From positions 1 to 31,339 of the IMG/VR virus record IMGVR_UViG_3300025121_000112: DNA of 31,339 bases; one strand, written 5' to 3'. The notes beneath the pieces are model-generated. The model saw only the letters and a list, made by a program, of their open reading frames with translations, had not been told where the DNA came from and did no database searches. The first letter of the stretch is position 1; each line of letters starts with the position of its first letter. Positions 27,028 through 31,339 of the stretch are shown here, one piece after another. The position numbers were made by a program, and so were the translations under genes. The DNA is from a virus.

Positions 27028-27621
27028 ATGCCTGACTCAACTGAAACCAGACGCCGCGAAATTGCCAGACTCGATTTTGAGTCAGCATTCACCATGACCG
27101 GAGCGCAACACGCTGCCAAGTATGAAGTGTCGCAGTCCCAGATAAGCCAGGACAGGCATTCAGACACCTACGCGGATGAACTATCCAAGTGCGACGGCGG
27201 ACGCCTTAATCGCGTTAACACGAAGTCATGGGTCTTCATTGAAGCTGCTATCGACATGGGGATTGAATACATGACTGCCGACAAAATCACCCTTGCTCCC
27301 AAAGGCGTCCTATATCGGGCGATGGACTGCATCCGGCTTGTCCTGGAACACAGCGGCGAAATAAAACCACCTGGCGACGAAACCGGCTCCTCTCTAATCG
27401 ACCGTGTTTTCATGCCCGCGAGTGCGCTTGAAATAGAGAATGCACGGCTGAATCAGCGCATCGCCATAATCGAGGCGCGGCTGTCGCGGTTGAACGGGAT
27501 CGGCGAGGACGTGCTCAAGGACTTGCCGCCTGCCGACGATAAATACATCGCGCCGGATGAATCGGTATGGGAGAGCAAGCAGGCATACGAGGATCACACA
27601 GGCCGATGCGCTACCCCGTAA
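27028..27621 (+). CDS. Terminase small subunit
   Basis: A 197-residue protein just before the large subunit gene. The N-terminal helix-turn-helix (ESAFTMTGAQHAAKYEVSQS, about 16-35) is in the usual place for a DNA-recognising small terminase. Central helices and a coiled-coil-like region (ALEIENARLNQRIAIIEARL, about 133-152) suit oligomerisation. No ribosome site is seen before ATG 27028; a TTG at 27022 is in frame. The role in choosing DNA for packaging is inferred from position and HTH. Confidence 0.65.
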   Translation: MPDSTETRRREIARLDFESAFTMTGAQHAAKYEVSQSQISQDRHSDTYADELSKCDGGRLNRVNTKSWVFIEAAIDMGIEYMTADKITLAPKGVLYRAMDCIRLVLEHSGEIKPPGDETGSSLIDRVFMPASALEIENARLNQRIAIIEARLSRLNGIGEDVLKDLPPADDKYIAPDESVWESKQAYEDHTGRCATP

Positions 27622-28916
27622 CAATCGATGCCGTCGAGCGCGTCCTTAAACTCCTCGGCAAGGAATGGCGCGGTGAATGGCAACGAGAGGCAGCCCACGC
27701 CTGCGTCACATACCCGGAGGTCGTAATCCAGGGGCCGCGACAGATTTTCGGTAAGACCTTTATCGTGTCCATCACCGGCGCAACGTCGCTTCTCGCAGGC
27801 AACACCCACGCTATCGGTTTCCCGACGCTGACACAATCGACACGCATCCTTGCGCGTGAGACCAGCTTTAACGTGGACAAGCTCGGCGGTTACATTCCCG
27901 GCGGTTTCAAGAAGGTCGTAGACACCATCACAGAGCGCATGTGGCGGCTCAAGGACAACGCTGATTACCTTCCCCGGCTCTTGGCTTTATCGACAAACGA
28001 AATCTCACGCAGCAAGCCGGAAGGCTACACGGTGGACACCCTCGCGATTGATGAGTCACACCGTTCAACACCGGCCATGCTTGCGATCTTCTCCCCGTTC
28101 CTCAACGTCGCCCGGCTGGAAGGGCGCGATCACATCTGGTACTCTGGCGTTGGCGGTCACAAGTCCTCACTCATCGAGGAGCGCAAGACACATCCAAACG
28201 TAAAGGTTATCCGATATCCCGCATCTGTCATCATGGAAATGGCACCGGAATGGAAGCCGATATTTGAAACGGAACGCGCCTCACTATCCGACTGGCAGTG
28301 GCGACAGCACTACGAATGCCTGCCTGCCACTGAAGGTATGCGGCTAATGTATCCGGAAGTACCGGGCGCAATCGACATGCAGCAGGAGATTGCAAAGAAC
28401 ATCGCCCCTAAGATATTTTTTGGCATTGACGTGGGCAAGGTTGTGGACAGCACGGTCGTCAAGGTAATCAGTGTGGTGTACGGTATCCGAAATAACGAAA
28501 TGAAAAAGCTGGTCAACGAGCTTGAATCCTTCGAGATTACCGGCACGAATTACGAGGATCAAGCCCTCGCGGTTTACAACTGGATTAACGGTCGATACTT
28601 CTGGCGGCCTGAAAATATCGTCGTAGAATTGAACGGCGTCGGGCAGGCGTTCTACGACATCCTATGCAAGGTGTTCGCCCGGCGTTTACGCGGCATCTAC
28701 ACCACGGCGGAACTCAAGGAACAATTCTGGCATGAGACAAGCGCGGCGATTCGTGAGCAGAGATTCGGGGTAAAAAATGCGGAAGCCCGTGCACATTATG
28801 AAAGTCTGATGTATAATGTGCGCGTGGAAGATGGTAAATTAGAATTCGAGCACAGCGACCATTGGATGGCTTTATGCATGGCATGGATCGCGATGCAGAC
28901 GGTGGAGGTGCTATAA
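27606..28916 (+). CDS. Terminase large subunit
   Basis: A 436-residue protein when started at 27606 (ATG at 27567 is an alternative). IQGPRQIFGKT (41-51) is the adenine/Walker A region, DTLAIDES (144-151) Walker B with D149-E150, and FFGIDVGKVVDST (271-283), VVELNG and the C-terminal AHYESLMYNVRVEDGKL fit the RNase-H-like nuclease domain with D275 and D281. It drives ATP-powered packaging and cuts the DNA. The start overlaps the small subunit and the stop overlaps the next gene (TAATG). Confidence 0.85.
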   Translation: MRYPVTIDAVERVLKLLGKEWRGEWQREAAHACVTYPEVVIQGPRQIFGKTFIVSITGATSLLAGNTHAIGFPTLTQSTRILARETSFNVDKLGGYIPGGFKKVVDTITERMWRLKDNADYLPRLLALSTNEISRSKPEGYTVDTLAIDESHRSTPAMLAIFSPFLNVARLEGRDHIWYSGVGGHKSSLIEERKTHPNVKVIRYPASVIMEMAPEWKPIFETERASLSDWQWRQHYECLPATEGMRLMYPEVPGAIDMQQEIAKNIAPKIFFGIDVGKVVDSTVVKVISVVYGIRNNEMKKLVNELESFEITGTNYEDQALAVYNWINGRYFWRPENIVVELNGVGQAFYDILCKVFARRLRGIYTTAELKEQFWHETSAAIREQRFGVKNAEARAHYESLMYNVRVEDGKLEFEHSDHWMALCMAWIAMQTVEVL

Positions 28917-29215
28917 TGCTGCGACAGTGGGCAGTCAACGATAAGGCAATCCCCCCGACGCTCAACCGCGCCATGAACAAATGTAAACATTGTCAGCGTG
29001 AATTTAAAGTGACCGGAAACGTAAACGCCGTGTGCTCGTACCACGCCGAGGCTCTCGAAAAATACGCCCGCGAGATCGGTGCCCCTCCCCCGGATTTAAA
29101 GCGTACCGCCCTGCGCTTGCACTATACTGCATACTTGGATGAGGACGCGCCCAGTCAGGATTTCGGCTACCTAAAGGACAAACAGGAAGCCAGGATAAGC
29201 GGAGAAAAAATATAA
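28916..29215 (+). CDS. Small zinc-finger protein between terminase and portal
   Basis: A 99-residue protein from ATG 28916, which overlaps the terminase stop and has GGAGGTG six bases upstream. CKHCQREF and CSYH (about 22-29 and 42-45) form a Cys3His zinc site. It has a charged C-terminal half. Position suggests a packaging or portal accessory role. Both ends overlap neighbours, a sign of coupled translation. Confidence 0.6.
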   Translation: MLRQWAVNDKAIPPTLNRAMNKCKHCQREFKVTGNVNAVCSYHAEALEKYAREIGAPPPDLKRTALRLHYTAYLDEDAPSQDFGYLKDKQEARISGEKI

Positions 29216-30270
29216 TGCCAGAATCAATCGGTATCGCCGACACAATCGCAACGCCCGCCTGGAAAGAATCTGATTATAAGGTCGTGAAAGGCCGAGAGGT
29301 ATACGAGGAGGTAAGCCTCACCGGAATCAACCGCGCTGTGATCGACAGCCTGACTGCGTTCATTACCGGTGAAGCCGACATGAAGGAAACAGGCAGCCCG
29401 GCGTGGCCTGAGATTCCGCCCGATAAGCTCGTGGAATATTTTCTCGTTGACGGCTCATTCGCGCTCCGGCTCATCAGCGAAAAGGAAATGGAAGCGGATG
29501 AAAAGCTGGACGATAACTTTGAATTTTTAACCGACCTGATAGAAGTCCATCGCCGGTTAGTTACGCAGCAATTACGCGATCCGGACGATAAGCTCACGGA
29601 CGTTACTCGCGTATGGCAGCAGCAGAAGACTGACTGGCTTGTGCGCGATGTCAAAAATTACGGGTTAGACGGCGAACAGATACTGGAAACAAACCATTAC
29701 CCGCTCGATGCTTTCCTGCCATATCCGAATGGCTTCGGCCTTCTTTACTGGAATCAATTCACATACCGCCGGATCGAGGAGATTGAACAGGGCATCAGGC
29801 AACAGACGGGCAAGGCCGCGCTGTCACTGATACTGACCGGCTACATGGGTGACATAAAGCAGGCACAGCAGGCGTTTGCGACCGGCAGCGAGATTGTCCA
29901 CATCCCCGGTAACCCGACGGTCACCCGCGTGGCTTCGACATCGACCGCTGACCAGCTTATGCGGAGCGGGGAAAGTTTGATGCTACGGTTTCTGAAGAAC
30001 ACGCATCAGGTCGAAATCAGTGAGACGGCTACACTGTCGGGCGTGGCGCGGCGGTTGGCAATGACGCCGATGCTGCATTTCATCCGCATGATTCAACGGC
30101 AAATCACAGCTATATATGCAACGCTTGGATACGAACTATCGTTGCGGGGCCTGAATATTATGACGCCGGAAGAGCGGTCAGCGGAGCTTGACTTCCTGAA
30201 GCGCGGTCGTGACGAGGGGCACCTGGACGAGCAGGAATACCGTACAGGGGCAAAGGCATTATATAATTGA
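29215..30270 (+). CDS. Portal protein
   Basis: A 351-residue protein after the terminase and before the scaffold. It has the portal pattern: a helical N-part, a strand region (DGEQILETNHYPLDAFLPYP), the long clip/stem helices (RRIEEIEQGIRQQTGKAALS) and a helical wing (LSGVARRLAMTPMLHFIRMI). At 351 residues it is short but within the range of small siphovirus portals. It forms the ring through which DNA enters. Confidence 0.75.
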   Translation: MPESIGIADTIATPAWKESDYKVVKGREVYEEVSLTGINRAVIDSLTAFITGEADMKETGSPAWPEIPPDKLVEYFLVDGSFALRLISEKEMEADEKLDDNFEFLTDLIEVHRRLVTQQLRDPDDKLTDVTRVWQQQKTDWLVRDVKNYGLDGEQILETNHYPLDAFLPYPNGFGLLYWNQFTYRRIEEIEQGIRQQTGKAALSLILTGYMGDIKQAQQAFATGSEIVHIPGNPTVTRVASTSTADQLMRSGESLMLRFLKNTHQVEISETATLSGVARRLAMTPMLHFIRMIQRQITAIYATLGYELSLRGLNIMTPEERSAELDFLKRGRDEGHLDEQEYRTGAKALYN

Positions 30271-30295
30271 CAACTCATAAAAAGTGTGGTATACG
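30267..30295 (+). promoter_or_regulatory. Promoter of the scaffold-capsid unit
   Basis: TTGACA (30267-30272), 17 bases, TGG-TATACG with extended -10 (30287-30295). Transcription should begin at or within a base or two of the scaffold ATG at 30302; no ribosome site precedes it, so a leaderless message is expected. It would give extra capsid mRNA beyond the main late promoter. Confidence 0.7.
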
Positions 30296-30301
30296 AAAAC
30301 C

Positions 30302-30835
30302 ATGACAGAAGAGACACCGACACCAACCCCGACACCGCAACCTGCGCCAACTCCCGCGCCCGCCCCTGCGCCGCCTGTAGTAAGCGATGAAGCCCGAAAA
30401 CAAGCCGGGTACTATGCAAGGCACCCCGATGAATTCGAGGCCGTCCTGAGCGAACTGGAAGCGTCTGGGCAGGTGGCAATTCGCGCAGAGGTGAACAATC
30501 TTAGGCGCGAGATAACGATCCGTGACGCGATTACCGATCACGGACTGACCCGCGCCGATGCGGATTTCATCCGAGGGAACACACCGGAAGAAATAAACGC
30601 GAGCGCGGCCAAACTCAAAGCAAGGCTGGAAGCGGCCACGCCTTCACCGACACTGGGCGACAAACCTCCACTGGCAGCTCCGGCGGACGTCCCCACACCT
30701 AAACCTGCACCCACTGAACCGCCGCCGCTACCGGAGCATCGCGGTGGGCGCACATCGATAGAGCAGGCGGAAGCCGATTTACTCGAAGCCTGTGCGAATA
30801 CAAATTGGACTGAATTGCTCAATCCAAGACGTTAA
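30302..30835 (+). CDS. Putative capsid scaffolding protein
   Basis: A 177-residue protein. The first 25 residues are a Pro/Thr/Ala repeat (TPTPTPQPAPTPAPAPAP), then a charged helical core (about 30-115), a second Pro-rich stretch (PTPKPAPTEPPPLPEH) and a short helical end. Position directly before the capsid gene, helix-rich sequence and acidic/Pro composition match scaffold proteins. The ATG at 30302 coincides with the predicted transcription start. Confidence 0.65.
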   Translation: MTEETPTPTPTPQPAPTPAPAPAPPVVSDEARKQAGYYARHPDEFEAVLSELEASGQVAIRAEVNNLRREITIRDAITDHGLTRADADFIRGNTPEEINASAAKLKARLEAATPSPTLGDKPPLAAPADVPTPKPAPTEPPPLPEHRGGRTSIEQAEADLLEACANTNWTELLNPRR

Positions 30836-30837
30836 AC

Positions 30838-30957
30838 GCTGCCGACTTGCGCCAATAGTCGAGAAGCAGCCGCCCTGATGCTGGGCGAGACCTCTTACCG
30901 GCCATGTGCCGAGACGAACCCCGTAAACGCGGGAGAAAAATAATCCCCTAAGAGGTC
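30838..30957 (+). promoter_or_regulatory. Structured RNA leader of the capsid gene with hidden ribosome site
   Basis: Possible stems: GCTGC/GCAGC (30838-30842, 30866-30870) with inner GACT/AGTC (30844-30847, 30857-30860); GCCC/GGGC (30872-30875, 30883-30886); an outer stem GACCTCTTA/TAAGAGGTC (30889-30897, 30949-30957) enclosing CGGC/GCCG (30899-30902, 30908-30911) and CCCG/CGGG (30920-30923, 30930-30933). The last arm of the outer stem holds the capsid ribosome site AAGAGG, nine bases before ATG 30965. GGGA/TCCC (30931-30934, 30944-30947) competes with the last inner stem. Confidence 0.65.
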
Positions 30958-30964
30958 AAATATC

Positions 30965-31339
30965 ATGGCATTCGCAATGCCCATCGCTTATAGCCGATTA
31001 ACGCATCAAAAGATCATCGGCTCGAAAGGATTCGTGAATTCATTCGCGAATAACGTTGTAGTCCCCGACGGGCCGCACACCGGCAATGTGACCTGTACAG
31101 TCCTGAGTGCCGCGACACCTACTACCATCGCCGAGGGTACAGGCGTTACCAACGCAGCCGTGACGGTTGCGACCGCTCTCACGTTCGTCGATGGTCAGGT
31201 GACAATGACCCTGAAGCCTTCAGTGTCAAAATCGTTTTTCACTAAGCCGGAAAACATCGTGCGGATTTCGGAGAACCATGCCGATGCGTTTGTATACGGC
31301 GCGACTGGCAGCATGATCGCCGACATGTACGCCGCGACA
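30965..31339 (+). CDS. Major capsid protein, N-terminal part (continues at 1-612)
   Basis: ATG at 30965 with AGAGG nine bases upstream. The frame runs to the end of the window and continues in phase after the circular junction (position 31214 equals position 1) to the stop at 612, 286 residues in all. The N-terminal 80 residues are strand-rich (Val/Thr). At 31224 T gives Val where position 11 gives Glu. Function is assigned by position after the scaffold and by size. Confidence 0.8.
   Translation, partial: MAFAMPIAYSRLTHQKIIGSKGFVNSFANNVVVPDGPHTGNVTCTVLSAATPTTIAEGTGVTNAAVTVATALTFVDGQVTMTLKPSVSKSFFTKPENIVRISENHADAFVYGATGSMIADMYAAT
31214..31339. repeat. Terminal redundancy, right copy
   Basis: Repeats 1-126 with one mismatch (31224). 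See the left copy. Confidence 0.9.

Noticed and set aside
30874-30957. Hammerhead-ribozyme-like elements in the capsid leader (CTGATG, GAGAC ... GTC).
   Set aside because: The catalytic core would need CUGAUGA and GAAA; A9 and A14 are replaced, there is no stem II between the two core parts, and no stem I pairing is present.
1-31339. Integrase, attachment site, tRNA genes, CRISPR array, reverse transcriptase or diversity-generating repeat.
   Set aside because: None was seen on either strand by reading motifs; this is absence by inspection, not a database search.
31214-31339. True short direct terminal repeat of a linear phage genome.
   Set aside because: It lies in the middle of the capsid coding sequence and the frame runs through it, which fits a circular contig overlap far better.

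Overview
The window is essentially a complete tailed-phage genome, probably from a metagenome or a circular contig. The last 126 bases repeat the first 126 with one mismatch, inside the capsid gene, so the molecule closes at about 31,213 bp. Tail-tube, tail-assembly, tape-measure and distal-tail genes, with no sheath or baseplate-wedge genes seen, point to a siphovirus. No integrase, DNA polymerase, tRNA or CRISPR array was seen. Base composition looks close to 50% G+C. Genes mostly start after GGAGG-type ribosome sites and promoters are of the sigma-70 type. The host cannot be named from the sequence.

Layout. A divergent control region (about 25.0-25.3 kb) separates two transcription directions. 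Leftward, a small HTH regulator is followed by a 13-kb operon of about 33 small, tightly overlapping genes (24.7 to 11.6 kb). These include a putative single-strand-annealing protein, a RusA-like resolvase, a MazG-like pyrophosphohydrolase, a possible M15-type peptidase, a DUF5131 (Gp37/Gp68) protein, a LAGLIDADG homing endonuclease, a C5 DNA methyltransferase and a radical SAM enzyme. Many encode Cys-pair zinc ribbons. Rightward, a lambda-O-like replication gene carries iteron-like repeats in its centre. Two small genes follow, then a strong terminator and an extended -10 promoter that begins the late operon: terminases, portal, scaffold (with its own promoter), major capsid protein, then across the junction a DUF115/GT42-like protein, neck proteins, tail terminator, tail tube, tail chaperones G and GT, tape measure, distal tail and hub proteins, an appendage protein and a possible lysis cluster. 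The two operons converge at 11.56-11.60 kb.

Most notable points. (1) The leaders of the replication gene and of the capsid gene can form alternative or branched RNA structures that hide the ribosome site. (2) The methyltransferase gene is overlapped over its whole length, on the same strand, by a second 382-codon frame whose product has its own family-like motifs. (3) Three accessory enzyme loci (methyltransferase plus homing endonuclease, radical SAM, DUF115-like) are each bounded by short direct repeats at gene junctions. (4) A textbook -1 frameshift signal joins tail chaperones G and T. (5) Several promoters lie so close to start codons that the transcripts should be leaderless. (6) A short RNA gene probably lies between a consensus promoter and a terminator in the control region.

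Functions were assigned by reading motifs and gene order. No database search was run.
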